This document shows, piece by piece, positions 22,250 to 34,570 of a DNA stretch of 64,000 nt. The position numbers and the translations under genes are program-made. Position 1 is the stretch's first letter; each line of letters starts with the position of its first letter. Source of the stretch: Bathymodiolus brooksi (Eukaryota > Mollusca > Bivalvia > Mytilida > Modiolidae); contig OY804588.1 of assembly GCA_963680875.1 (NCBI GenBank), positions 78,764,829 through 78,828,828 on the forward strand, read 5' to 3'. Below the pieces are notes generated by a model. The model was not told where the DNA came from, searched no databases, and saw only the letters and a program-made list of their open reading frames with translations.

Positions 22250-23650
22250 TGTGTTTGTGTCCTGTTTTTCTTTTTCACATAATATTATTAATTACCCTCC
22301 CATTTGTAGCCACTTTTCGGTAGCGTCTGCATACGAAGTTTTTATTTATCTCAATTAATACGACATTTCGGGATGAGTACATCATACCTGGATTAGCTGG
22401 ATAAAAAATTGCTACTGGTGGGTAAACTGCTTACACCGGGGTAAATAACAGTTGGATTGAATTAATTTCAGAGGTTTGACGGTTCTCACATTGAATTGGT
22501 TAATCCCTTCGCAGTGCCTCACCCAAAGATGACTCTGGGTCTGTTTGTACTGTCGTTATCTCCTTCTGTTCTTTTTACGTCATTTACGACTTCTACAGTA
22601 ATTTGATAATCGTTGAGTAACTCGGTGCGGTACCATATGTGGAGCAGGAACAACGTACACTTCCGGAGCACCCGGTGTTAATTCTGATTTTTTACAAGTA
22701 CAATCATTATCTACCATTGTGGTAGTTAACAGATTATTTTCAACAACCGGTACGATTCAATAGGTAAAAGGTACTATAATATGTCTGACTTCTATAAATC
22801 ACCAGCAAAAATAATTATAAAATCGTTTTTTTATCGACAATTTTTTTTCAAGATGTGTGTAAATAATGATATATACGAACAATTAATTTCAAAATAGTTG
22901 GTTAATTAATATTTAAAAAAAGTTTCTCATTAGGTCTCTATGTTAATTTAATCTTGATAAGTATATATAAAAAAATAATGTAAGAGCCACCCCATCAACT
23001 CGAAAGCAAATATACATTTGACTTTGAACATTTTTATATTAAAGAAATGACCATCACCTAATACTGCTTGCAAAGTCAGATGGTACAATACAATAGACGT
23101 TCAAAGCGAAAAAAATATGGGATAGCTCTTCCACTATTTGTACTCATTCCATGCATATTTTTACACTTTAGAAAATAGAATTAACATAGGGAACCAATGG
23201 GAAAATCTTTTAATAAGTTACGAAAAATTTATTTTTCGTATATATCAAATATCAAAATATATCTAGAAAGAAAAATATTGATTTAAAAATGTAATTTTAA
23301 GAGATTGATAGAGAAACTTGCACAGCTGCCCCAGAAGCATAGAGTCTATTAAATCAGTATTGTCCAATACTTATTCATAAATGAGTAATTCCCAAATATC
23401 TTTCTTTTACTTTGAGTAATTTAAATATGAAACAAATCAATACAATAATTACTTTCTTTATTGTTTTTCCATTGTTTAGTGATTCATGGGACCATACCTC
23501 TAGTTAAATTTTAAATTCCTAAACACCATTGTCATTACTTCCCTCTCTGCATCTGTTGTCATTGTCCGTTATCTTCATTAAACCAATTACATCCAAACTT
23601 GGTAGGAATGTTAATTGGATGGTCCTCTACATACTTGTTTCGATCGGAAA
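22250..23650 (+). repeat. Diverged third copy of the 2.07-kb unit, truncated by the satellite
   Basis: 22,480-22,790 holds a decayed tail (GTGGAGCAGGAACAACGTAC, CTTCCGGAGCACCC, TGTGGTAGTT). 23,190-23,650 is clearly homologous to 19,190-19,648 (TTGCACAGCTGCCCCAGAAG, ATTACTTCCCTCTCTGCATC). Homology stops at GATCGGAAATTC, where the 66-bp satellite begins. Confidence 0.75.
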
Positions 23651-26600
23651 TTCTTACGTATCGTGTAATCTAAATACTGTTTTAGTAAAGTAAGAACTAT
23701 TTATACCGTACTGTAGTTCTTACTTATCGTGTAATCTAAATACTGTTTTAGTAAAGTAAGAACTATTTACACCGTACTGTAGTTCTTACCTATCGTGTAA
23801 CCTAAATTTTGTTTTAGTAAAGTAAGAAATATTAACACCGTACTGTAGTTCTTACTTATCGTGTAATCTAAATATTGTTATAGTAAAGTAAGAACCATTT
23901 ACACCATACTGCAGTTCTTACTTATCGTATAACCTCAAAACTGTTTTAGTAAAGTAAGAACTATTTACACCGTACTGTAGTTCTTACTTGTCGTGTTACC
24001 TAAATATTGTTTTAGTAAAGTAAGAACTATTTACACCGTACTGTAGTTCTTACTTATCGTGTAACCGAAGTACTGTTATAGTAAAGTAAGAACTATTTAC
24101 ACCGTACTGTAGTTCTTACTGATCGTGTAACCTCAATACTGTTTTAGTAAAGTAAGAACTATTTACACCGTACTGTAGTTCTTACCTATCGTGTAAGCTA
24201 AATACTGTTTTAGTAAAGTAAGAACTATTTACACCGTACTGTAGTTCTTACTTTTCGTGTAACCTAAATATTGTTTTAGTAAAGTAAGAACTATTTACAC
24301 CGTACTGTAGTTCTTACTTATCGTATAACCTCAATACTGTTTTAGTAAAGTAAGAACTATTTACACCGTACTGTAGTTCTTACTTATCGTGTAACCTAAT
24401 TATTGTAATAGTAAAGTAAGAACTATTTACACCGTACTGTAGTTCTTACTTATCGTGTAACCTAATTATTGTAATAGTAAAGTAAGAACTATTTACACCG
24501 TACTGTAGTTCATACTTTTCGTGTTACCTAAATATTGTTTTAGTAAGGTAAGAACTATTTACACCGTACTGTAGTTCTTACTTATCGTGTAACCGAAGTA
24601 CTGTTATAGTAAAGTAAGAACTATTAACACCGTACTGTAGTTCTTACTGATCGTGTAACCTCAATACTGTTTTAGTAAAGTAAGAACTATTTACACCGTA
24701 CTGTAGTTCTTACCTATCGTGTAAACTAAATACTGTTTTAGTAAAGTAAGAATTATTTACACCGTACTGTAGTTCTTACTTATCGTGTAACCTAAATATT
24801 GTTTTAGTAAAGTAAGAACTATTTACACCGTACTGTAGTTCTTACCTATCGTGTAAGCTAAATACTGTTTTAGTAAAGTAAGAATTAGTTATACCGTACT
24901 GTAGTTCTTACTTATCGTGTAACCTAAATATTGTTTTAGTAAAGTAAGAAATATTAACACCGTACTGTAGTTCTTACTTATCGTGTAACCTAAATATTGT
25001 TTTAGTAAAGTAAGAACTATTTACACCGTACTGTAGTTCTTACTTGTCGTGTTACCTAAATATTGTTTTAGTAAAGTAAGAACTATTAACACCGTACTGT
25101 AGTTCTTACTGTTCGTGTAACCTCAATACTGTTATAGTAAAGCAAGAACTATGTATACCATACTGTAGTTCTTACTTATCGTGTAACCTAAATTTATTTT
25201 GTTTTAGTAAAGTAAGAAATATTTACACCGTACTGTAGTTCTTACTGATCGTGTAACCTCAATACTGTTATAGTAAAGTAAGAACTATTTACACCGCACT
25301 GTAGTTCTTACCTATCGTGTAACCTAAATATTGTTTTAGTAAAGTAAGAACTATTTACACCGTACTGTAGTTCTTACTTGTCGTGTAACCTCAATACTGT
25401 GATAGTAAAGTAAGAACTATTTACACCGTACTGTAGTTCTTACTTATCGTGTAACCTAAATACTGTTTTAGTAAAGTAAGAGCTATTTACACCGTACTGT
25501 AGTTCTTACTGATCGTGTAACCTCAATACTGTTATAGTAAAGTAAGAACTATTTACACCGTACTGTAGTTCTTTCCTATCGTGTAACTTAAATATTGTTT
25601 TAGTAAAGTAAAAACTATTTACACCGTACTGTAGTTCTTACCTATCGTGTAACCTAAATATTTTTTTAGTAAAGTAAGAACTCTTTACACCGTACTGTAG
25701 TTCTTACTTATCGTGTAACCTAAATATTGTTTTAGTAAGGTAACAACTATTTACACCGTACTGTAGTTCTTGCTTATCGTGTAACATAAATATTGTTGTA
25801 ATAAAGTAAGAACTATTTACACCGTACTGTAGTTCATACTTATCGTGTAACCTAAATATTGTTTTAGTAAGGTAAGAACTATTTACACCGTACTGTAGTT
25901 CTTACTTATCGTGTACCATAAATATTGTTGTAATAAAGTAAGAACTATTTACCCTGTACTGTAGTTCTTACTTATCGTGTAGCCTAAATACTGTTTTAGT
26001 AAAGTAAAAACTATTTACACGTACTGTAGTTCTTACCTATCGTGTAGCCTAATTATTGTTTTTGTAAAGTAAGAACTATTTACACCGTACTGTAGTTCTT
26101 ACTTATCGTATAACCCAAATATTGTTTTAGTAAAGTAAGAAATATTAACACCGTACTGTAGTTCTTGCTTATCGTGTAACCTCAATACTGTTTTAGTAAA
26201 GTAAGAACTATTAACACGTACTGTAGTTCTTACTTATCATGTAGCATAAATATTGTTTTAGTAAAGTAAAAAATATTTACACCGTACTGTAGTTCTTACT
26301 TGTCGTGTTACCTTAATATTGTTTTAGTAAAGTAAGAACTATTTACACCGTACTGTAGTTCTTACCTATCGTGTAAGCTAAATACTGTTTTAGTAAAGTA
26401 AGAATTAGTTATACCGTACTGTAGTTCTTACTTATCGTGTAACCTAAATATTGTTTTAGTAAAGTAAGAAATATTAACACCGTACTGTAGTTCTTACTTA
26501 TCGTGTAACCTAAATATTGTTTTAGTAAAGTAAGAACTATTTACACCGTACTGTAGTTCTTACTGTTCGTGTAACCTCAATACTGTTATAGTAAAGCAAG

Positions 26601-29600
26601 AACTATGTATACCATACTGTAGTTCTTACTTATCGTGTAACCTAAATTTATTTTGTTTTAGTAAAGTAAGAAATATTTACACCGTACTGTAGTTCTTACT
26701 GATCGTGTAACCTCAATACTGTTATAGTAAAGTAAGAACTATTTACACCGCACTGTAGTTCTTACCTATCGTGTAACCTAAATATTGTTTTAGTAAAGTA
26801 AGAACTATTTACACCGTACTGTAGTTCTTACTTGTCGTGTAACCTCAATACTGTTATAGTAAAGTAAGAACTATTTACACCGTACTGTAGTTCTTACTTA
26901 TCGTGTAACCTAAATACTGTTTTAGTAAAGTAAGAACTATTTACACCGTACTGTAGTTCTTACTGATCGTGTAACCTCAATACTGTTATAGTAAAGTAAG
27001 AACTATTTACACCGTACTGTAGTTCTTACCTATCGTGTAACTTAAATATTGTTTTAGTAAAGTAAAAACTATTTACACCGTACTGTAGTTCTTACCTATC
27101 GTGTAACCTAAATATTTTTTTAGTAAAGTAAGAACTCTTTACACCGTACTGTAGTTCTTACTTATCGTGTAACCTAAATATTGTTTTAGTAAGGTAACAA
27201 CTATTTACACCGTACTGTAGTTCTTGCTTATCGTGTAACATAAATATTGTTGTAATAAAGTAAGAACTATTTACACCGTACTGTAGTTCATACTTATCGT
27301 GTAACCTAAATATTGTTTTAGTAAGGTAAGAACTATTTACACCGTACTGTAGTTCTTACTTATCGTGTACCATAAATATTGTTTTAATAAAGTAAGAACT
27401 ATTTACCCTGTACTGTAGTTCTTACTTATCGTGTAGCCTAAATACTGTTTTAGTAAAGTAAAAACTATTTACACGTACTGTAGTTCTTACTTATCGTGTA
27501 GCCTAATTATTGTTTTTGTAAAGTAAGAACTATTTACACCGTACTGTAGTTCTTACTTATCGTATAACCCAAATATTGTTTTAGTAAAGTAAGAAATATT
27601 AACACCGTACTGTAGTTCTTGCTTATCGTGTAACCTCAATACTGTTTTAGTAAAGTAAGAACTATTAACACGTACTGTAGTTCTTACTTATCATGTAGCA
27701 TAAATATTGTTTTAGTAAAGTAAAAAATATTTACACCGTACTGTAGTTCTTACTTGTCGTGTTACCTTAATATTGTTTTAGTAAGGTAAGAGCTATTTAC
27801 ACCGTACTGTAGTTCTTACTTGTCGTGTAACCTCAATACTGTTATAGTAAAGTAAGAACTATTTACACCGTACTGTAGTTCTTACTTATCGTGTAACCTA
27901 AATATTGTTTTAGTAAGGTAACAACTATTTACACCGTACTGTAGTTCTTGCTTATCTTGTAACATAAATATTGTTGTAATAAAGTAAGAACTATTTACAC
28001 CGTACTGTAGTTCATACTTATCGTGTAACCTAAATATAGTTTTAGTAAGGTAAGAACTATTTACACCGTACTGTAGTTCTTACTTATCGTGTACCATAAA
28101 TATTGTTGTAATAAAGTAAGAACTATTTACACCGTACTGTAGTTCTTACTTATCGTGTAGCCTAAATACTGTTTTAGTAAAGTAAAAACTATTTACACGT
28201 ACTGTAGTTCTTACTTATCGTGTAGCCTAATTATTGTTTTTGTAAAGTAAGAACTATTTACACCGTACTGTAGTTCTTACTTATCGTATAACCCAAATAT
28301 TGTTTTAGTAAAGTAAGAAATATTAACACCGTACTGTAGTTCTTACTTATCGTGTAACCTCAATACTGTTTTAGTAAAGTAAGAACTATTAACACGTACT
28401 GTAGTTCTTACTTATCGTGTAGCATAACTATTGTTGTAATAAAGGAAGAACAATTTACACCGTACTGTAGTTCCTACTTATCGTGTAACCTAAATATTGT
28501 TTTTGTAATGTAAGAACTAGTTACACCGTACTGTAGTTCTAACATATCGTGTAACCTAAATATTGTTTTAGTAAAGTAAGAAATATTTACACCGTACTGT
28601 AGTTCTTACTTGTCCTGTTACCTAAATATTGTTTTAGTAAGGTAAAAACTATTTACACCGTACTGTAGTTCTTACTTATCGTGTAACATAAATATTGTTG
28701 TAATAAAGTAAGAACTATTTACACCGTACTGTAGTTCATACTTATCGTGTAACCTAAATATTGTTTTAGTAAAGTAAGAAATATTTACACCGTACTGTAG
28801 TTCTTACTTGTCGTGTTACCTATATGTTGTTTTAGTAAAGTAAGAACTATTTACACCGTACTGTAGTTCTTACTTATCGTGTAGCCTAATTATTGTTTTA
28901 GTAAAGTAAGAACTATTTGCACCGTACTGTAGTTCTTACTTGTCGTGTTACCTAAATATTGTTTTAGTAAGGTAAAAACTATTTACACCGTACTGTAGTT
29001 CTTACTTATCGTGTAACCTAACTATTGTTTTAGTAAAGTAAGAACTATTTATACCGTACTATAGTTCTTACTTATCGTGTAACCTAAATATTGTTTTAGT
29101 AAAGTAAGAACTATTTACACCGTACTGTAGTTCTTACTTATAGTGTAACATAAATATTGTTTTAGTAAAGTAAGAACCATTTACACCGTACTGTAGTCCT
29201 TACTTATCGTGTAACCTAAACATTGTTTTAGTAAAGTAAGAACTATTTACACCGTACTGTAGTTCTTACTTATCATGTAACCTAAATATTGTTTTAGTAA
29301 AGTAAGAACTATTTACACCGTACTGTAGTTCTTACTTATAGTGTAACATAAATATTGTTTTAGTAAAGTAAGAACCATTTACAGCGTACTGTAGTTCTTA
29401 CTTATCGTGTAACCTAAATATTGTTTTAGTAAAGTAAGAACTATTTATACCGTACTATAGTTCTTACTTATCGTGTAGCCTAAATATTGTTTTAGTAAAG
29501 TAAGAACTATTTACACTGTACTGTAGTTCTTACTTATCGTGTAACCTAAATATCGTTTTAGTAAAGTAAGAACTATTTACACCGTACTGTAGTTCTTACT

Positions 29601-30250
29601 TATCGTGTAACCTAAATATTGTGTTAGTAAAGTAAGAACTATTTACACCGTACTGTAGTTGTTACTTATCGTGTAGCATAAATATTGTTTTAGTAAAGTA
29701 AGAACTATTTACACCGTACTGTAGTTGTTACTTATCGTGTAACAAATATTGTTTTAGTAAAGTAAGAACCATATACACCGTACTGTAGTTCTTACTTATC
29801 GTGTAACCTAAATATTGTTTTAGTAAAGTAAGAAGTATTTACACCGTACTGTAGTTCTTACTTATCGTGTAACATGAATATTGTTTTAGTAAAGTAAGAA
29901 CTATTTACACCGTACTGTAGTTCTTACTTATCGTGTAACATGAATATTGTTTTAGTAAAGTAAGAACTATTTACACCGTACTGTAGTTCTTACTTATCGT
30001 GTAACCTAAATATTGTTTTAGTAAAGTAAGAACTATTTACACCGTACTGTAGTTCTTACTTATCGTGAAACCTAAATATTGTTTTAGTAAAGTAAGAACT
30101 ATTTACACCGTACTGTAGTTCTTACTTAACGTGAAACCTAAATATTGTTTTAGTAAAGTAAGAACTATTTACACCGTACTATAGTTCTTACCTATCGTGT
30201 TACCTTAATATTGTTTTAGTAAAGTAAGAACCATTTGCTCTGTACTTTAG
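23651..30250. repeat. 66-bp satellite array, about 100 units
   Basis: Head-to-tail units with a 66-bp period. Every unit carries the dyad AAGTAAGAACTA ... TAGTTCTTACTT (12-bp arms around a 14-nt loop with CACCGTACTG) and the TTTAGTAAAGTAAG and ATCGTGTAACCTAAATA words. A second overlapping pair, TTACAC/GTGTAA, lies in the same unit. No open frame spans the array. Units at the right edge decay (last recognisable at about 30,190-30,250), as expected at array margins. Confidence 0.97.
24910..28440. repeat. Higher-order repeats inside the satellite
   Basis: A block of 22 units (1,454 bp) is repeated. Diagnostic variants recur at that spacing: the CCTAAATTTATTTTG insertion at 25,187 and 26,641, and GTAGCCTAATTATTG at 26,044 and 27,498. 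The latter appears a third time at 28,222, only 724 bp (11 units) further, so a half-length copy follows. Copy 1 has one extra unit near 25,040 that copy 2 lacks. Confidence 0.85.
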
Positions 30251-30620
30251 CTGTGCTTGTTAAACCTTGGAAATATTTTGCTTAGTTGAAATGCATTGAT
30301 GTTTTAAATATTTGTATTAAAGCTGAAAAAAAAAGCCGCAATGTCGGAATAGTTCCAAAATGCAATCGAGAATTCATAGAAACAGATACAAAATGGACAC
30401 ATGTAAAGATACAAAATGGGCACATGTAATGATGCAAAATGGACACATGTAAAGACACATGTAAATCACATAGTATGTAAGAAACCGAGAATGTCAGCAA
30501 CATCGTATGTACTAGCTTGGTACCTAGATGTCAATAAAAAGTGACGGGGTTAATTTCTTTTTCCTAAACCACCCTTGTTAGTAAAATGATTCAGTAATGT
30601 AAGTGGTTTCCATTTAAAAT
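30250..30620. other. Satellite flank with a short 23-bp triplicate
   Basis: ATACAAAATGGACACATGTA-like units are repeated three times at about 30,385-30,455. Otherwise non-coding. Confidence 0.6.
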
Positions 30621-30624
30621 ATAG

Positions 30625-30955
30625 AATAACAGTACCAGCTATGTTAGTTTACTTTAATTTATGTCTAATGTTGGATAGTCTCTCATGTTAATTTACTTCC
30701 ATGCCATTTCTTACTACAAGCTGTTCCTTTAATTTAGGTCTAAATGTAATGTTGGAGATTATCTTATGTTCATTTACATCCGTATACTTTCTTACTACAA
30801 GGTGTTTTTTTAATCTATGTCAAAGTGAAATGTTGGATAGTCTCTTATTTTCATCTACACCCATAATAATTCCTTCTACAAGCTGTTCCTTTACTTTATG
30901 TTAAAGTGCAATGTTGGATAGTCTCTCATGTTCATTTACATTGATATCCTAACTC
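30625..30955. repeat. 81-bp tandem repeat, four units
   Basis: TGTTGGATAGTCTCTCATGT-like landmarks occur at about 30,670, 30,751, 30,831 and 30,912 (spacing 80-81 bp), each followed by CATTTACATC and CTACAAGCTGTTCC-like words. Diverged units. Confidence 0.8.
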
Positions 30956-31970
30956 ACTAAATGAGTAAAATGCCAGCCCCCATATAAAACTGGTTGATGT
31001 AATTTTAATAAATAAATAAACAACACCATTCTTCGTTAGCTGGTGAATAATTTGTTAGTATCCAATACACAATCATTTGTTGATGTTTTGTTTTTGCGAT
31101 CTATGAGAAAGGGAATGTTACGAACGGTTCATTCCTCCATCAGAAAAAAACCAAACAATCACAGCACATCATAATTGTGCAATCTATGAGACAATAGTGG
31201 TATTAACGACGTATTTCCCTTCATTTTGCGCAATCACCATCGATATATTGTTTCTGCAATATTTCAGAAAATGTGAGAATCACGCGCGATCACAAAGATG
31301 GATGAGATCATATTCCGCATGTATCATTGTCCTTCATTATACACAATCGCCATCAACTTTATGTTTGTAATCTATTAGAAAAATGAATATCACGGACAGT
31401 TCATTCCTCTGTCAGAAAATGCCAACGCAGTTTATGATAATTTTGAAAACTAAAAAAAACTGTAAGGTGACGCACGGGTATTCCTCCTTAAATATCAATC
31501 ATCGCAATGGGTGATAAAAATAGGGTTCTCTCCCTTTTGTCTTCCACACACTTTCTTTATATAAAGTAAGTCGACAGCGTTTACGAGCTGAGAAATATTC
31601 CTAATATTAATTGTTGTTATGAGAATGATATAATTAACAAAAGTAACAAAGACTAATGTACTTAAAATATCTACAACGGAAAACAAAAACAAAGACAACA
31701 GAACAATAAACAACTGCTAATGAAACAAAGATTTACGTATGATTCTCACTATTAATTGTTTAAAAGTGACCTTGAGACTTCCAAGATTTGACCACTTCCA
31801 TTGTATTTTCTGTGCTTTTAAGCATTTTGTACATATTGCTTTCCGTGTATTTCCATGTGAAGAATTTAGACTAATCTATGATAGTCACTAAGCCGGAATT
31901 ATACTATTTTCTGAATAGAAACGTGAAATATCAAGCTTAATACGAATGACGCGTTTCATACTAACATTCA
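30956..31970. other. 3' flank of the Mab-21 gene, no separate gene seen
   Basis: Two diverged stretches sharing CAGTTCATTCCTC and TCAGAAAA words (about 31,120-31,150 and 31,395-31,425) suggest an old local duplication. The region should contain the 3' UTR of the minus-strand gene ending at 31,971. I could not choose a polyadenylation signal. Confidence 0.4.
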
Positions 31971-34151
31971 TCAGGTACACTCAGGCGCATTTCTGTAATT
32001 TAATAATCTGATAAGAGTTAACAAACACACAGTGTTTGTCTTCTGTATCATAGACAGTCTTCGTGAAGCAGAGTTAACACGTGTGTCAAATTCGATAGCC
32101 TGATGATACGCATGGGCAGCTGATTCATAATTTCCAATAAGTGCATAAGCTACTCCAAGACAGTTGTACGAGTTAGATCTATGTTTAGTGTTCGATATGA
32201 AATAATCTTCTGATATTGTTAGTTGAAGATCTGTTAGTGCATCATAACACTGGTTTACATTGTTCAGGTGATAATAGCAGAGAAAGCGTATGAAATGTGA
32301 ATATACTACAGATGGTAGAGAATGACTACCATTGACAACTTCTAATTCCAATTCTTCAGGTATCAATGTAGATTGTGGTATGAAGTAAACATAGCTAATA
32401 AGTAATAGTTTTAATACACGTGTTATACTCATACTTTGTATCATTCTAGTTTTAATTAATGCACAGTGTTCGCTAGATAAGTAGTTTTCTTGATAGAAGA
32501 ATTTTTCTGGTGTACACTTTGATACTGCATATGATGCAATATTAATAGCCGTATTGTAATGTTTCATTCGGTAGTAAAACGAGGACACCATTAACCAACC
32601 TGACACAGAATCGTGATGTATGTTGTATAGTAGGTAACTAAGACATGTCCGGTATTGGTTGTATTGGGTTTTGTTTCTATTACGACCACCAACAGATATA
32701 TGTTGAGCTGCTTCATTATATTGCATAGCCATTAAATAATGCAAATATGATTGTAATCTTGGTGACTGACAATAACGAGTAAATAACATTTTGCTAACCC
32801 CTCCTATTGACAGATAAACAGATTTGGTACACAATATACTTTTGATATATTGCGCTTTTTCAAAGCCGGCGGAAATTCTACTGTTACTCATCACTCGATA
32901 CTTTGATAATTGTTTAGACAGAAGTATACAACGCCATCCATAACTGTGCAATACCTTTAAACGTCCTAATAAGACTTGCCGTTCGTGTCCTTCTATTTTA
33001 TTCTCAAACATATTAATTTCCGGAATGAAGTAATGAGGACACATTGAATATTCAACACAATAAAGCAGTCTTTCAAAACATCTCATGAAACAATATATCA
33101 GATTTCCAGGTCGCCATATTGATAAGGGTAATTCTTCTGATACCCAGAATATAATATTTTTTATATAATATGAACAAAGAAGACCTTTACAGTCATCGTC
33201 GGTCTCTATAACGTCTTTTAATAAAATTTTCATGAGAGCATAGCAAATCAACTGTACGTGAGTGAAAGAGTATATCAATAGCTTTTCTCCTACAGAGAAA
33301 GAAAAACGCCATTCGATATCTTCGTTTTTAGATCCTTTACATCCGATTGGAACAAAGAGAATTCCGTGATCTATTATCTTAGACTTTAACTCACTACTCG
33401 GCCAGGAAGTGTTAGGTCTTGTTACCCATTTGTGAGCAGGTGATATCCATTGTCTTGAATGAAAACATATTGCAATATCAAAGTTACCAGATATGTCAGA
33501 CATACAAGGTCCGTGAACATGATGTAATAAATTAGATTGTTGTTCTGGTGCTGACATTACAGATGTCTTCAAGAGCTCACTAGACAAATAAATATAATCG
33601 CCGATTTGTTCACACCATTCTAAAATATAAGCGTGGTTACTTTGAACCAGTCGAAGATGAGTAAAACCAAGTTTACAGTTGTCCATATCAATAACAAAAG
33701 ATGTTTCAGTAGAATTAAATTGTACCGTATTAATGTCCTCATACACACGTACATTAGAAATAACAAACATTATGTCTAAGTCGCTCCCCATCATCTCTAG
33801 TCCTTCACCAAAACTTCCACTTATTATTGGAATATAGTATTCACTGACTGACAGAATATCTCTGATTGTATTAAAGGTTCTCTTTGTCTTTACCGTTTCT
33901 TCACTACCAACAATATGATGACATACAAACTGATACAAAGACAAAGATGCATCACGTGATGTGATGTTGGCTGCAATAAAAAGGGAAATAAAAGAAGGAC
34001 AGGTGATTATTGTAAACTTGTTCTTGTCATGTTCATAACTGAAATACTGGTCAATTGACGTTAAACAACATACATCAATATTTAAAGAATATAGAAAAAA
34101 AATTACCTCGGAACATGATACAAAAAAGTCACTCGGTTGTGGTTTGATCAA
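31971..34151 (-). CDS. Mab-21-domain, cGAS-like nucleotidyltransferase with C-terminal TPR-like region
   Basis: An intact 726-codon frame. The nucleotidyltransferase fold shows the GSFGEG motif (residues 112-117), the first metal-binding Asp pair in SDLDIMFV (D124, D126) and a candidate third Asp in FDIAICF (D225). The Mab-21 signature follows: W281-RFSFSVGE, SYYIKNIIFW (about 327-336) and PHYFIPE (372-378). Residues about 662-695 (YNCLGVAYALIGNYESAAHA) look like a TPR unit. Proteins of this class include cGAS and cGAS-like receptors, which make cyclic dinucleotides after sensing nucleic acid; many bivalve members have no tested activity. The first 60 residues look like intron read-through. 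A strong acceptor (polypyrimidine tract then TTGCAG) ends at 33,971, so the true exon probably starts at 33,970 and an upstream exon supplies the start. The ligand cannot be inferred. Confidence 0.85.
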   Translation of the reverse strand: MIKPQPSDFFVSCSEVIFFLYSLNIDVCCLTSIDQYFSYEHDKNKFTIITCPSFISLFIAANITSRDASLSLYQFVCHHIVGSEETVKTKRTFNTIRDILSVSEYYIPIISGSFGEGLEMMGSDLDIMFVISNVRVYEDINTVQFNSTETSFVIDMDNCKLGFTHLRLVQSNHAYILEWCEQIGDYIYLSSELLKTSVMSAPEQQSNLLHHVHGPCMSDISGNFDIAICFHSRQWISPAHKWVTRPNTSWPSSELKSKIIDHGILFVPIGCKGSKNEDIEWRFSFSVGEKLLIYSFTHVQLICYALMKILLKDVIETDDDCKGLLCSYYIKNIIFWVSEELPLSIWRPGNLIYCFMRCFERLLYCVEYSMCPHYFIPEINMFENKIEGHERQVLLGRLKVLHSYGWRCILLSKQLSKYRVMSNSRISAGFEKAQYIKSILCTKSVYLSIGGVSKMLFTRYCQSPRLQSYLHYLMAMQYNEAAQHISVGGRNRNKTQYNQYRTCLSYLLYNIHHDSVSGWLMVSSFYYRMKHYNTAINIASYAVSKCTPEKFFYQENYLSSEHCALIKTRMIQSMSITRVLKLLLISYVYFIPQSTLIPEELELEVVNGSHSLPSVVYSHFIRFLCYYHLNNVNQCYDALTDLQLTISEDYFISNTKHRSNSYNCLGVAYALIGNYESAAHAYHQAIEFDTRVNSASRRLSMIQKTNTVCLLTLIRLLNYRNAPECT
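33961..34010 (-). other. Predicted 3' splice site of the Mab-21 exon
   Basis: On the minus strand CCTTCTTTTATTTCCC and then TTTTTATTGCAG precede CCAACATCAC at 33,970. Family-like sequence (SLSLYQFVCHHIVG) begins only a few residues later, whereas the sequence before it is Phe/Ile-rich and unlike the family. Confidence 0.6.
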
Positions 34152-34517
34152 TTGCTAATTAAATAAATAGGTTTCATAGCTGTTAAATAGCCTATGTGTA
34201 TTTACAAAACCAATGTGACCTCTCGATGTGACAGTAATTCAGTCCACCAACAGAGGTATCATCACAGTGACAGTAATGGTATTACTGTGACAATTCGCTA
34301 ATGTCTAGCAAGGACTGGAACGGTGTTACTTGTAGAAATCCATGTTTACAGAGGGCTGCTATATATATTTAAATTCAAAGGTAAAATATTGACAATAAAT
34401 CAGAACATTTCAGATTGTTAACGAATTATGTCAAATTTGGTTGACAAAATAAATACAGTCTGCTAAGCTACCATTACATAACAGCAGATAAAACACAAAC
34501 TCAGCCATCATCTACAG

Positions 34518-34566
34518 ACCTGATTATGTGACAAGACAATTACACTGTCGTCAATGAGCTCCGATC
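34518..34566 (+). repeat. Solo fragment of the 42-bp minisatellite element
   Basis: ACCTGATTATGTGACAAGAC at 34,518 is identical to the minisatellite unit of 37,497-39,820. The next 29 bp (ACTGTCGTCAATGAGCTCC region) are found inverted, with about three differences, at 37,514-37,541, the left edge of that array. It lies immediately before the predicted start codon at 34,571. Confidence 0.75.
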
Positions 34567-34570
34567 GAAA

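Noticed and set aside
23651..30250. CRISPR array
   Set aside because: Units are contiguous 66-bp tandem copies with no unique spacers, in a eukaryotic context without cas genes.
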